Part shown: piece after piece, positions 45,294 through 54,423 of the stretch
How the letters are laid out: the number at the start of each line of letters is the position of its first letter
Position numbering within the stretch: position 1 is the first letter of the stretch
Assembly (NCBI GenBank): GCA_964345035.1
Contig: CAYFPO010000006.1
Location: forward strand, 12,613 to 76,612
Length of the DNA: 64,000 nucleotides
Reading direction: 5' to 3'
Source: CAYFPO01 sp964345035
GTDB lineage: Bacteria; Fidelibacterota; Marinisomatia; SCGC-AAA003-L08; GCA-002704045
Translations under genes and position numbers: made by a program
Notes under the pieces: generated by a model
Database searches by the model: none
Seen by the model: only the letters and a program-made list of their open reading frames with translations
What the model was told of the DNA's origin: nothing

Positions 45294-46066
45294 ATGTATT
45301 GAGGATATTTTCAATTTTATTCTGTATTATAGTTTCAGTTTCCTGTTTTAATCAAAAAACAGGATTGGAAGATGATTTAAAGAAAAAGTTTGAAAAAGGA
45401 TTAACTCTCTTCGAAAAGGGGAAGTATGCCAGAGCACAGGAACAATTTGATTATATTGTTATGAATAGTCCTGGATCCTATATAGCTATCGATGCTCAGT
45501 ATTATCTTGCAGAATCCCTATTTAATACCAAAAACTTTTTTGAAGCGAGTGATGAGTATACGAAATATATTCGATGGTCAGACGACCACTCAAAAATTGA
45601 AGAATCACGGTATCGTATTTGTGAATGCGCACTACTGTCAACTGGAAAATATCAAAATGACCAGACGGAAACCAGAGAAGCCCTCACACTATTACAGGAA
45701 TTTATTGATATTTATCCAGCTTCACAATACAGGGAAGTCGCAGAGGAATCAGTCAATGCAATTCGTAATAAACTGGCACAAAAAGAATTTGAGGCGGGAA
45801 GATTATATCTGAAATTGGAGGAGTTTTCTTCAGCTATCATATACTTTAATAGTGTTTTGGAAGAATATTACGATACAGAGTTTGCAGACAGAGCCCGCAC
45901 CGGGATCATTTTTGCCCATTATCTGAATGATGACTTAGAATTGGCAAAATCTTATTTGGAAGAAAATGGTTCACATTTTACCTCTAAGGATCAGTTACTG
46001 AACGCCAACAGAATCCTTAACGGCAATAGAACTGGTTGGGATAATTTTCTGCAGCTTTACAGGTGA
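45287..46066 (+). CDS. bamD: Outer-membrane assembly lipoprotein BamD (YfiO/ComL)
   Basis: TPR lipoprotein of the BAM complex that inserts beta-barrels. The 259-aa sequence has lipobox SVSC (Cys20) and about five TPR-type repeats: LFEKGKYARAQEQFDYIV, AQYYLAESLFNTKNFFEASDEYTKYI, ALTLLQEFIDIYPASQYREVAEESV, AGRLYLKLEEFSSAIIYFNSVLEEY. Length and repeat spacing match BamD. The start ATG lies inside the upstream gene's end with GGAGGG 15-20 nt before it. It overlaps nadD by 4 bp (GTGA). Confidence 0.92.
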   Translation: MVNVLRIFSILFCIIVSVSCFNQKTGLEDDLKKKFEKGLTLFEKGKYARAQEQFDYIVMNSPGSYIAIDAQYYLAESLFNTKNFFEASDEYTKYIRWSDDHSKIEESRYRICECALLSTGKYQNDQTETREALTLLQEFIDIYPASQYREVAEESVNAIRNKLAQKEFEAGRLYLKLEEFSSAIIYFNSVLEEYYDTEFADRARTGIIFAHYLNDDLELAKSYLEENGSHFTSKDQLLNANRILNGNRTGWDNFLQLYR

Positions 46067-46632
46067 AAATAACCATTTTTGGCGGTAGTTTTGATCCCCC
46101 ACACTTGGGTCATCTTGCAATAGCCAAAAAATCACTTGAGACTTCCAACCACTTAGTTTTTATACCTGCAAAACAATCCCCTCATAAAAAAAATAAACCG
46201 GCAGCTTCTGAAATCCAACGAATGAAAATGTTAATTTTAATGACAGAAAAATTAGAAAATACACAGATCTGCAATTTTGAAATTGATCAGAATTATTCCA
46301 GCTATACCTGGATCACAGTACAAAAGATAAAATCTGAATTTCAGGGATCAGCAATAGAGGTAGTAATTGGGAGTGATTTATTACCTGAGCTAAATAATTG
46401 GTATAATGCAGATAAACTGTTTAATGAAGTTTCATTTATTTGTTTTCAAAGGGGTGGAATTATTAGTGAAATCCCTGATAACTGTAAAATGACTTTTTTT
46501 GATAAATTTGATTACAACGTTTCCTCAACAAAAATCAGACAATTATTTTCTGAGGGAAAAATAGAAAAAGTAAAGGAATATCTTCATCCTCCCGTTTACA
46601 GGTATATTATGAATGAAGGAATTTATAAATGA
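46063..46632 (+). CDS. nadD: Nicotinate-nucleotide adenylyltransferase
   Basis: Adenylates nicotinate mononucleotide in NAD synthesis. The 189-aa sequence has the nucleotidyltransferase motif GGSFDPPHLGHLAIAKKS, the NadD-specific FIPAKQSPHKKNK, VIGSDLLPELNNW and the ATP-binding NVSSTKIRQLF. GTG start at 46063 overlaps the bamD stop. Confidence 0.96.
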   Translation: MKITIFGGSFDPPHLGHLAIAKKSLETSNHLVFIPAKQSPHKKNKPAASEIQRMKMLILMTEKLENTQICNFEIDQNYSSYTWITVQKIKSEFQGSAIEVVIGSDLLPELNNWYNADKLFNEVSFICFQRGGIISEIPDNCKMTFFDKFDYNVSSTKIRQLFSEGKIEKVKEYLHPPVYRYIMNEGIYK

Positions 46633-47546
46633 TTGGTATGTTATTTTTATTTTTATCCGGGATGGTTTTTTTGTATTATGGAGCAGAATATTTAATTGAC
46701 AATGGTAAAAAACTGGCAATATACCTCGAGATATCTCCTATTATCATCGGTTTGACGATTGTTGCTTTTGGTACGAGTTTACCAGAAATGATTGTCAGTT
46801 TATTAGCTAATTTAAAAGGTGAGGGTGGAATTGCTTTGGGGAATATAATTGGTTCGAATATTGCCAATATAGGGTTGGTTTTGGGAGTTTCAGCATTGTT
46901 ATCACCAATTTCATTACAATTTAGTAAAGCCAGAACAGACTTCTTGTTTTTGGTTTTTATTTCGTTTCTTCTAGTTGCAATTTGTTATCTTGGGGAAATA
47001 ACAAAAATACACGGATTCATATTTGTGTTGCTCTTAGCCGGATATTTAAGATCATTATTCAATAGAGGGAAAGTAAATAATGGTAATACTGAATTTACTG
47101 ATAAAATTCCAATGGTAATATGCTTAACTATTCTGGGTATCTTTTTATTGTATAGCGGTACAGAACTATTTATAAGAGGATCTATCGGAATTGCAGAGAT
47201 ATTTGGGGTAACTAATACTACTATTGGGTTGACTCTGATAGCGTTAGGTACATCTGCACCTGAACTGGCCGCTTCAATTTCTGCAGCACGAAAAGGTGAA
47301 TCGGATATGATTATTGGCAATATTATAGGATCCAATCTTTTTAATATTCTGGCTGTAATTGGATTTACATCTATCTTTAAGAATATAAATATTAAATTTA
47401 ATGAATTGCAGTATTCGATTTATATTTTTATTGGACTTTCTTGCTTACTGCCTATCATTTTATTAATTAATAATAAGATTAACAGATTTACAGGCTTTGT
47501 TTTCTGTTTCACATACGGAATATTTTTGTATTTAGCATACTATTAA
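46629..47546 (+). CDS. Calcium/sodium antiporter (CaCA family, YrbG-like)
   Basis: Inner-membrane cation exchanger. The 305-aa protein has ten predicted helices and the two inverted alpha repeats of the CaCA superfamily: ISPIIIGLTIVAFGTSLPEMIVS (GTSLPE 48-53) and NTTIGLTLIALGTSAPELAAS (about 207-212), each followed by IIGSNIxN (GNIIGSNIANIG, GNIIGSNLFNIL). The acidic residues of both repeats, which bind Ca2+, are present. It overlaps nadD by 4 bp and ends the run of genes that began at 35331; a 288-bp intergenic region follows. Confidence 0.93.
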   Translation: MIGMLFLFLSGMVFLYYGAEYLIDNGKKLAIYLEISPIIIGLTIVAFGTSLPEMIVSLLANLKGEGGIALGNIIGSNIANIGLVLGVSALLSPISLQFSKARTDFLFLVFISFLLVAICYLGEITKIHGFIFVLLLAGYLRSLFNRGKVNNGNTEFTDKIPMVICLTILGIFLLYSGTELFIRGSIGIAEIFGVTNTTIGLTLIALGTSAPELAASISAARKGESDMIIGNIIGSNLFNILAVIGFTSIFKNINIKFNELQYSIYIFIGLSCLLPIILLINNKINRFTGFVFCFTYGIFLYLAYY

Positions 47547-47576
47547 ATACAGGATAATTGTAATCCCCTATGTAAT

Positions 47577-47608
47577 CGGATATTTTGAAATAAATTATAA
47601 TATCCGAC
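47577..47608 (+). terminator. Stem-loop downstream of the antiporter gene
   Basis: TCGGATATT and AATATCCGA form a perfect 9-bp stem with a 14-nt loop, 31 bp after the stop at 47546. No U-run follows, so it is at best a weak terminator or an mRNA 3' end stabiliser. The rest of the gap (47609-47775) is AT-rich with nothing I recognise. Confidence 0.35.
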
Positions 47609-47775
47609 GAATACGATAGAATGTTAATGTAAATAAATAATAAATAATTCTAAAAATACGGTATATTGTAAGGTTAATAGTAAGGAAATTTATTATATTA
47701 ATATCAGAAATTAATTATTTCATCAGCACAAGACACCCAGCACCATCAAGTGTTAATAATTTTGCTCCTGCCTTC

Positions 47776-47814
47776 AGAGAAGCGCGGCAAACTCCTCCTT
47801 TGTCGCGCTTCTCT
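47776..47814 (+). terminator. Strong 16-bp stem-loop upstream of the propeller regulator gene
   Basis: AGAGAAGCGCGGCAAA pairs with TTTGTCGCGCTTCTCT through all 16 positions (one G-U) around the 7-nt loop CTCCTCC. It ends 20 nt before the ATG at 47835 and is far more GC-rich than its surroundings. No U-run follows on either strand, so besides termination it may be a leader structure or a short repetitive palindrome. Confidence 0.5.
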
Positions 47815-47834
47815 AACGAGAATTATCCCAATAA

Positions 47835-50708
47835 ATGATGAAATTCTATCTTAAATCCCTCATATTTTTCTTCGGTAGTTGTTTTTTCCTCTTTGGGCAA
47901 TATAATTTCCTTGTTACGCAGATTTCAACAGACTATGGTCTAAGCCAGAGCCAGGTTATGGCACTCTGCCAGGATAAAACCGGATTTTTATGGATTGGTA
48001 CACGAAAAGGAATCAATCGTTTTGATGGCAGAAAAATGACCCAGTTTTATAAACATCAATTTACATCCTTCCCCGACAATGCAATTCGTACGATGGAAAT
48101 TACAGAAAATAATCGTTTATGGGTTGGAACAGAAAGGGGTCTTTTTGCATGGGACTTAGCTTTAAATGGTGAGGTAATAAATGAATATGGCCCGTTTTTA
48201 ATCGATCAAATTGTTTATGATATAAACATTACAAAAGAAAAAGTATGGATTGCCTCTCAAAATGGTATTAAAGTGTTTGATGATTTTGACGTTCCATCCA
48301 TTAACCAATTCACCGAACAGCTTAAATTTTTTAATGACTATAGCTGTTTCATGATTTCATCTGTCAATGATTCACTTTTGTTAGTATCAACCCATAAGCA
48401 AAGTCTTTATAAGGTAACACACAATGGTAAAATAATTTCGATAGAAGGGTCTGTTGGAATAGTAAGAAACTCTAATTTTAATACTAAAAATGGGAAATTA
48501 TTAATTTGTAGTACTGAGGGTATTGGTGAAATTAATAATGAAACAGTTAATATGGTAAACTACGATGTTTTTGGTCCTGTCTGGGATATTGAACCTTTTG
48601 AAAATGGATATTTTGTTAGTAGTATGAGTAATGGATTATTTCTTACAGATAATAATTTGTCACCCTTATTTAATTTTGAAACGTTGGGTATTCCACGATA
48701 TATAAAAGCATTTTACGTAGATAATAATGGAATTATCTGGGTTGGTACGGATGGATCAGGATTATTCAGAATTTCCAGAAGTCAATTCCAATCCTATACA
48801 ACAGATCAGGGATTATTAGATAATGTAATTTGGTCAGTGCAAACTGACACTTTAAATAATAAAGTATACGTGGGCACCTGGGGAGGTCTGATGATTTATG
48901 AAAATGGAAAAATGAAGCCATCAGAATTCAATAAAAAAATAGATAATCTATCCATCAATGCAATTGACGTTGCTTCAGACGGGAATCTGATTATTGGGAA
49001 TGACTATAATGTAAATATTATTTCGAGAGATGGTGCTGTTTCGGATTTTCTATTTCATGAAAAAGGTTCAATGATTCACACAGTAAAAGCAGATAATCTG
49101 GGCAGAGTTTGGGTTGGATCTGAATTTTCTCCAAACATTGCTCGTTATGAGAATGGTACATGGAAGAGATTTGAATTTGGTAATAATATCAACCAGATAT
49201 CGGTAAAAGATTTTGAATTTACTTCAGATGGAAAAGTGTGGGTGATTTCAGATAAATATGCAGCAGTAAAAGATGGTATTACCTGGACTACATATTTTTT
49301 ACATGGCAATACCATTTATGATATGGAGATAACTTCCAATGAATCAATTTTGGTTGGTACAGACGAAGGTGTGTGGGAATTTATTGAAAATGAGTTTGTT
49401 CCAAATACCAATGAAATTCCGGAAAATTCATCGGTTTACTTTATAAAGGAAGATTTTGATTCCAATCTGTGGTTTGGCACAGACCAAGGTGTGTATAAAC
49501 AAACGAAAGAAAAAGTAATCCTTTACACTTCGATTGACGGGTTAGCAGGAGATGAAACCAATGCAAGGGCTGCTGCAATTGATAAAGAAGGGAAGATATG
49601 GATCGGTACAGTCAACGGCGTTTCCCGGTATACAGAATTTGAAGTAACCCAAAAATTAATTCCAATTTCCTATTTTCAGAATCTGGAAACTTCAGATACA
49701 ACAATAGTATTGACCGGCAAAGAACAAAAAATTGTACTTCAATCTGGGTCATCTTTTTACAGATTTAATTTTGGTGGTATATTTTTAAATCAGAGTAAAC
49801 CATTGAATTATGGCATAAGACTTTCAGGCTTTAATGAAGATTGGACGTGGTCAAAGACAAATGAAATAGTATATGGTGCTTTACATCATGGAGATTATAA
49901 TTTTCAAATTCAGGCACAAATATCAAATGAACAAAAAAGTGATATCGCAAGTATCAATATAAAAATAATTGAACCTGTACTAGAGCGTACTGAAGTTATT
50001 TTTTTGCTGACATTTATTTTTATTGGTATAATTTTATTGGCAGGATATTTCATTTACAAAAACCGTGTAAGACTAAATTTAACCAGAATTGAAATATACC
50101 TTTTGAGGGACGTATTTACAGTAATTTTATTTGGTAAAATCCAGAAGAGTACTATTATCCCTTCCAATAAACTCCGTACATTTTTTGAGGTGATTTTACT
50201 GCATTCAATTATGGAAAATAAAGGAATAGAACAAAATAAACTAACCAGATATTTTTGGGATTCAGGAACTCCGGCACAATTAAAAAATCGGCGGAATGTT
50301 GCAATTACAAAAATTCGAACAGCTTTAATGAGTAAAGAAATTGGTTCAATCATTACTGTAAAAGATCAGCATTATGAATTTTCTGTACCAAAAAATTTAT
50401 ATTATTGTGATGTCCAGGATTTTATTGAAAATTATTACTCAGGGAAATCTGCAGAAAAAATGGAAATATTTTCAGATGCTGTGGATCATTTCACGAAGGC
50501 AGTCACATTGTTCGGGACATCTGGATTATTAAATGAAATTGACAATCCAAAGATAATAAATTACAGCAATCAATTACTTGAAATGGCCAGAGAATCTGCA
50601 GATTATATTGTTAATCATAAAGATATACTCGTAGATGAAAGGACTTTAAAATTGTGTAAGAATATCAGAAAATTGAAACCGATAAAAACAGATGATCAAT
50701 ATGATTAA
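47835..50708 (+). CDS. Membrane-tethered propeller sensor with cytoplasmic winged-helix domain
   Basis: A 957-aa protein: signal peptide (LIFFFGSCFFLFGQ), two-component-regulator propeller blades over about 20-620 (GLSQSQVMALCQDKTGFLWI, GRLWVGTERGLFAW-like, GIIWVGTDGSGLFRIS), a Y_Y_Y-like domain (about 635-715: YGIRLSGFNEDWTWS), one membrane helix (about 721-742) and a ~215-residue cytoplasmic part. The last has no His-kinase H, N or G boxes. Its segment LTRYFWDSGTPAQLKNRRNVAITKIRTALMS followed by ITVKDQHYEF resembles the winged helix of OmpR/SARP-type regulators. It is probably a ToxR-like one-component transmembrane regulator. Confidence 0.75.
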   Translation: MMKFYLKSLIFFFGSCFFLFGQYNFLVTQISTDYGLSQSQVMALCQDKTGFLWIGTRKGINRFDGRKMTQFYKHQFTSFPDNAIRTMEITENNRLWVGTERGLFAWDLALNGEVINEYGPFLIDQIVYDINITKEKVWIASQNGIKVFDDFDVPSINQFTEQLKFFNDYSCFMISSVNDSLLLVSTHKQSLYKVTHNGKIISIEGSVGIVRNSNFNTKNGKLLICSTEGIGEINNETVNMVNYDVFGPVWDIEPFENGYFVSSMSNGLFLTDNNLSPLFNFETLGIPRYIKAFYVDNNGIIWVGTDGSGLFRISRSQFQSYTTDQGLLDNVIWSVQTDTLNNKVYVGTWGGLMIYENGKMKPSEFNKKIDNLSINAIDVASDGNLIIGNDYNVNIISRDGAVSDFLFHEKGSMIHTVKADNLGRVWVGSEFSPNIARYENGTWKRFEFGNNINQISVKDFEFTSDGKVWVISDKYAAVKDGITWTTYFLHGNTIYDMEITSNESILVGTDEGVWEFIENEFVPNTNEIPENSSVYFIKEDFDSNLWFGTDQGVYKQTKEKVILYTSIDGLAGDETNARAAAIDKEGKIWIGTVNGVSRYTEFEVTQKLIPISYFQNLETSDTTIVLTGKEQKIVLQSGSSFYRFNFGGIFLNQSKPLNYGIRLSGFNEDWTWSKTNEIVYGALHHGDYNFQIQAQISNEQKSDIASINIKIIEPVLERTEVIFLLTFIFIGIILLAGYFIYKNRVRLNLTRIEIYLLRDVFTVILFGKIQKSTIIPSNKLRTFFEVILLHSIMENKGIEQNKLTRYFWDSGTPAQLKNRRNVAITKIRTALMSKEIGSIITVKDQHYEFSVPKNLYYCDVQDFIENYYSGKSAEKMEIFSDAVDHFTKAVTLFGTSGLLNEIDNPKIINYSNQLLEMARESADYIVNHKDILVDERTLKLCKNIRKLKPIKTDDQYD

Positions 50709-51351
50709 ATTTGATAAAGTGACCGCTACATATCCCAATAGCACTGGAATTTTTGATCTATCATTTCACATTCCCAGAGGTGAAATTGTATTTTTAATGG
50801 GACCGACGGGGGCAGGAAAATCAACAGTATTACGTGCAATTTTTAAAGATGTAAATATTATTGAAGGAAGTATAACACTGGATGGTCAGGATTTAAATTC
50901 AGTAAAAAAACGGCATACTCCACATTTAAGAAGAAAAATCGGTATGATCTTCCAGGATTTTAAACTTTTAAATGACAGAACTGTATATGAAAATGTGGCA
51001 CTACCACTGAGAATTGCAGGAACTCCTGGAAAAATTATACGAAAACATGTTATGGAATCTTTGGAGCAGGTTGGGCTGAATGGTAAAGAAAAATCATATC
51101 CTTTGGATTTAAGTGGCGGTGAGCAGCAACGGGTTTCCATAGCAAGAGCTTTGGTGAAAAAACCGGAAATCATTTTAGCAGATGAACCAACGGGAAATCT
51201 GGATCCGGTAATTTCAGATGAAATCCTTGATATAATGGAAATTGCCACCAGAGATGGTGCAGCTGTTTTAATGGCAACTCATAATTTCCCACTCATCCAA
51301 CCCAGAAAAAAAAGATTTATTGAACTGAATCAAGGCAGAAGAGTGAATTAA
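50701..51351 (+). CDS. ftsE: Cell-division ABC ATPase FtsE
   Basis: ATPase of the FtsEX complex that controls periplasmic peptidoglycan hydrolases at division. I start it at ATG 50701 (MIKFDKVTATYPN, family-typical), 216 aa; an in-frame ATG at 50692 adds three residues. Walker A GPTGAGKST, Q-loop MIFQDFKLLNDRTVYENVALPL (typical of FtsE), signature LSGGEQQRVSIARAL, Walker B IILADEPTGNLDP, H-loop ATHNF. It overlaps the regulator gene by 8 bp and ftsX by 1 bp. Confidence 0.95.
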   Translation: MIKFDKVTATYPNSTGIFDLSFHIPRGEIVFLMGPTGAGKSTVLRAIFKDVNIIEGSITLDGQDLNSVKKRHTPHLRRKIGMIFQDFKLLNDRTVYENVALPLRIAGTPGKIIRKHVMESLEQVGLNGKEKSYPLDLSGGEQQRVSIARALVKKPEIILADEPTGNLDPVISDEILDIMEIATRDGAAVLMATHNFPLIQPRKKRFIELNQGRRVN

Positions 51352-52217
51352 TGACATCACGCTTGTTCTTTCTTTTGTCAGAAAGTTTTAGGGGATTGTT
51401 CCGTGCAAAGATTCCTGCTTTGATATCTTCTGTAACAATTGCAATTACACTCATTGTTTTCAGTATTGCATATTTTGGATATGTGAATTTTATAGAATAC
51501 TCCTTTGAATTCAAAAAACGGTATCGAATTGATGTATTTTTTCATACTGATATTGCAACTATAGAAGGTAAAAATATCTTTGATACGATTTTATTGATTG
51601 ATGGCATTGAGCAGGGTAAATTCATTGATAAAGATGAAGCAGCCGATATTTTCAAAGCATATTTTGATGCTGATATACACGATGTGATCGGTAACAATAT
51701 ACTGCCATTGGGAGGGAAATTCGATGTGTCACCCCGATATCGAAATCCCTCTGCAATGGAATTACTGGTACGTAAAATTAAAAAATTAGATGGTGTGGAC
51801 CAGGCATCATACAGGTCAGGATTAATTACCCGTATTGACAGGATTATTGAAAATGCAATAAATATTAGTATTGTAATTGGAATTGGTATTTTTATTCTGG
51901 CTGTTATATTAGTATCAAATACAATCCGATTGATCATTCATTCAAAGAAAACTACTATTGACACCTTAAATCTGCTCGGTGCCACTAAAGGATTTATTCG
52001 ATTTCCCTTTCTTTTGGAAGGGATATTTCAAGGGATGCTGGGAGCTGTTTTTTCACTGTCTATACTTTGGCTTCTCAATTCTCTGATTCAATACATTTTA
52101 ACACCTATACTGCAGCCGATATCAGTAGAAACAGCCATCATTGTGAGTGGAAATTTACTGGTCGGTGGTTTTTTGGGACTGATAGGAAGCTATCAGGGTG
52201 TGTCCAAATACCTATAA
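51351..52217 (+). CDS. ftsX: Cell-division permease-like protein FtsX
   Basis: Membrane partner of FtsE. The 288-aa protein has the FtsX order: cytoplasmic N-terminus, first helix (ALISSVTIAITLIVFSIAYFGYV), a periplasmic domain (about 55-165, with ILLIDGIEQGKFIDKDEA and KIKKLDGVDQASYRSG), then three helices (ISIVIGIGIFILAVILVSNTIRL; GIFQGMLGAVFSLSILWLL; IIVSGNLLVGGFLGLIGSYQGVSKYL). Start ATG overlaps the ftsE stop by 1 bp. A 127-bp gap separates it from grpE. Confidence 0.94.
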   Translation: MTSRLFFLLSESFRGLFRAKIPALISSVTIAITLIVFSIAYFGYVNFIEYSFEFKKRYRIDVFFHTDIATIEGKNIFDTILLIDGIEQGKFIDKDEAADIFKAYFDADIHDVIGNNILPLGGKFDVSPRYRNPSAMELLVRKIKKLDGVDQASYRSGLITRIDRIIENAINISIVIGIGIFILAVILVSNTIRLIIHSKKTTIDTLNLLGATKGFIRFPFLLEGIFQGMLGAVFSLSILWLLNSLIQYILTPILQPISVETAIIVSGNLLVGGFLGLIGSYQGVSKYL

Positions 52218-52344
52218 CCCCTCCGAATAAAACATAGAATACACATATATATTTCAATCTATTACCTTTTTGTTAGAAGGGAAAAATCCAATTAAATTTC
52301 CTGACTTGAATTGAAAGTAATTTTACATATAATTAAGGAAATTT

Positions 52345-52923
52345 ATGCAGGGTAAACCCAAAAAGAAGACAGAAAAAGCAAAAACTCCAAAATCACAAAA
52401 GAAAAAATCTATTATTCCCTCAAAAGAAAAAAAGTTATTAAAAACTATAGAGGAAATCAAAATTCAGTGTGAAAATTTGAGCAGCGAGAGGGATAAACTG
52501 AACGAGAAAAACATTCGGCTATTAGCAGAATTCGACAATTATAAAAGAAGAACAACACAGGAAAAATCAAATATAATTAAACATGCCGTCGCCGATTTTG
52601 CCCAAGAATTAATAACAATCATTGATGACCTTGAGAGAACATTGGAATCTGTAAAAGATGGTCAAAAAACAGATCCCTTTGTAAATGGTGTCAACCTTGT
52701 TCATGATAAATTCCAAAAGATATTAAATGATCACGGAATTCATTCCTTTCATTCTGTTGGAGAAAAATTTGACCCGGATCTGCACGATGCATTGACCAGT
52801 CAGGAAGCAGAGGATACAGAAGATGACATAATTCTGACGGAATTCCAAAAGGGTTATAGATATCATAACAAAGTGATTCGCCATGCCAAAGTCATTGTAT
52901 GCAAAAATAAAGTGAAAGCATGA
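52345..52923 (+). CDS. grpE: Nucleotide-exchange factor GrpE
   Basis: Releases ADP from DnaK. The 192-aa protein has a Lys-rich disordered start (residues 1-30), a long coiled coil (35-75; [16 protein letters not shown] is the GrpE signature), four-helix-bundle residues and the C-terminal beta domain with [16 protein letters not shown] and [28 protein letters not shown] lies before the ATG. It overlaps dnaJ by 4 bp. No dnaK or hrcA is adjacent. Confidence 0.96.
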   Translation: MQGKPKKKTEKAKTPKSQKKKSIIPSKEKKLLKTIEEIKIQCENLSSERDKLNEKNIRLLAEFDNYKRRTTQEKSNIIKHAVADFAQELITIIDDLERTLESVKDGQKTDPFVNGVNLVHDKFQKILNDHGIHSFHSVGEKFDPDLHDALTSQEAEDTEDDIILTEFQKGYRYHNKVIRHAKVIVCKNKVKA

Positions 52924-54032
52924 GAGATTATTATGAAATATTGGGTGTAGACAAATCTGCTTCCCAAAACGAGATTAAAAAAGCATATCGGAAAGTAGCT
53001 ATGAAATATCATCCTGATAAAAACCCGGGTGATTCTGCTGCAGAAACGAAATTTAAGGATGCTGCTGAAGCATATTCAATATTGAGTGATAATGATAAAA
53101 GAGCCCGGTATGATCAGTTTGGACATGCCGGAGTCACAGGGAATGGACAAGGACACCCGGGATTTACTGATATTAACGATATATTCAGTAATTTTGGAGA
53201 TATTTTCGAATCTATGGGAATGGGTGGTTTTGGTGATTTCTTTGGCAGCAGAAGTGGGGGCAGACAAAGGAGAACCAGAGGATCAGATTTAAAATTGACC
53301 CTTCCGGTTACCTATGAAGAAATATTAGCAGGTGAAGATAAAACAGTAAAAATCAAAAGATTTGAAGTATGTAAAGATTGTAATGGAGGAGGTTCACAGG
53401 CTGGATCACATCCAGAATCCTGTGAAGTCTGCGGTGGTGCAGGTGAGGTCAGACAGGTACAACGATCCTTCCTGGGGCAGGTGGTAAAAGTGCAGCCATG
53501 TTACAACTGTAATGGACAAGGTAAAGTCATTAAAACACCATGTAAAAACTGTAAAGGTGACGGAAGGATTAAAGTTCAATCATCAATTACAGTTGAAATT
53601 CCACCGGGAGTAATGTCCGGAAATTACCTGACCAAAAGAGGTGCCGGGAATACGGGCATAAGAGGCAGTCAGGCTGGAAATCTGATTGTTGTATTTGAAG
53701 AACGGGAACATCCATTGTTTGTACGAAACGGTAATGATATACTGGTTGATTCCTGGATTGATTATACCGTGGCAGTGTTTGGAGGTTCAATTGAAGTTCC
53801 AACATTATCCAAAAAAGTAAATTTGAAAATTCCGACAGGCATTAAGAGTGGACAGATTTTACGACTCCGCGGAAAGGGCTTACCTGAATTGAACAGTCAC
53901 AGAATCGGGGATTTATTGATACGAATAAATATCAATATACCACAAAAAATCAGTAAAAAGGCAAAGGACCTTCTTGGTCAATATAAGTCAGAATGTTACA
54001 CAGATGCAGAATTTAAAAAGTTTCAGGATTGA
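52920..54032 (+). CDS. dnaJ: Chaperone protein DnaJ (type I)
   Basis: Stimulates DnaK ATPase and binds unfolded protein. The 370-aa protein has a J domain ([32 protein letters not shown] with HPD), a Gly/Phe-rich linker (about 75-120), four zinc-binding CxxCxGxG repeats ([32 protein letters not shown]; the first is CxxCxGGG) and the C-terminal substrate domain ([24 protein letters not shown]). Length and order are canonical. It shares a TTGA overlap with the following ComEA-like gene. Confidence 0.98.
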   Translation: MRDYYEILGVDKSASQNEIKKAYRKVAMKYHPDKNPGDSAAETKFKDAAEAYSILSDNDKRARYDQFGHAGVTGNGQGHPGFTDINDIFSNFGDIFESMGMGGFGDFFGSRSGGRQRRTRGSDLKLTLPVTYEEILAGEDKTVKIKRFEVCKDCNGGGSQAGSHPESCEVCGGAGEVRQVQRSFLGQVVKVQPCYNCNGQGKVIKTPCKNCKGDGRIKVQSSITVEIPPGVMSGNYLTKRGAGNTGIRGSQAGNLIVVFEEREHPLFVRNGNDILVDSWIDYTVAVFGGSIEVPTLSKKVNLKIPTGIKSGQILRLRGKGLPELNSHRIGDLLIRININIPQKISKKAKDLLGQYKSECYTDAEFKKFQD

Positions 54033-54409
54033 AGATTTTTACCAAAGACGAACGTAATATAGTAGTGGTGTTAGCTGGATTATTTCTTGTTGGTATTGGA
54101 GTAAATTACATCCAGGATGTTAGAAAAACTCAGCAGGGTGAAGAAATAGCCATTGAAATTTCTGATCAAGTACGCAGTCATTATTCTAAAGATATAAAGG
54201 ACAATTCAACTGAAAATTATCTCATCAACATCAATGAAGCCAATACTGAAGATTTAGTGTATTTGAATGGAATTGGTCCAAAAACCGCTGAAAAAATAAT
54301 TAGGCTTCGTAATGAATTAGGCGGTTTTACGGAAGTGGAAGATTTACTTCAGGTTCCGGGGATTGGAGAAAAAACTTTTGAAAAATTCAGGTCACAAATA
54401 ACCATATAA
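54029..54409 (+). CDS. ComEA-like helix-hairpin-helix protein
   Basis: A 126-aa membrane-anchored DNA-binding protein. Starts at TTG 54029 overlapping the dnaJ stop. One N-terminal helix ([19 protein letters not shown]) is followed by a short linker and two HhH motifs ([19 protein letters not shown] and [19 protein letters not shown]) after INEANTEDL, the ComEA C-terminal arrangement. ComEA binds incoming DNA in the periplasm during transformation. dprA lies 8 kb downstream and a PilM/N-like set follows immediately, consistent with natural competence, although the SLBB domain of Gram-positive ComEA is absent. Confidence 0.82.
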   Translation: MKIFTKDERNIVVVLAGLFLVGIGVNYIQDVRKTQQGEEIAIEISDQVRSHYSKDIKDNSTENYLININEANTEDLVYLNGIGPKTAEKIIRLRNELGGFTEVEDLLQVPGIGEKTFEKFRSQITI

Positions 54410-54423
54410 GGATCGGAACATTA

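Noticed and set aside
52306..52333. TTGAAT-16-TATAAT, a near-consensus sigma-70 promoter before grpE
   Set aside because: It ends 11 nt before the ATG, so transcripts would start at or past the ribosome site; chance match in AT-rich DNA is likely.
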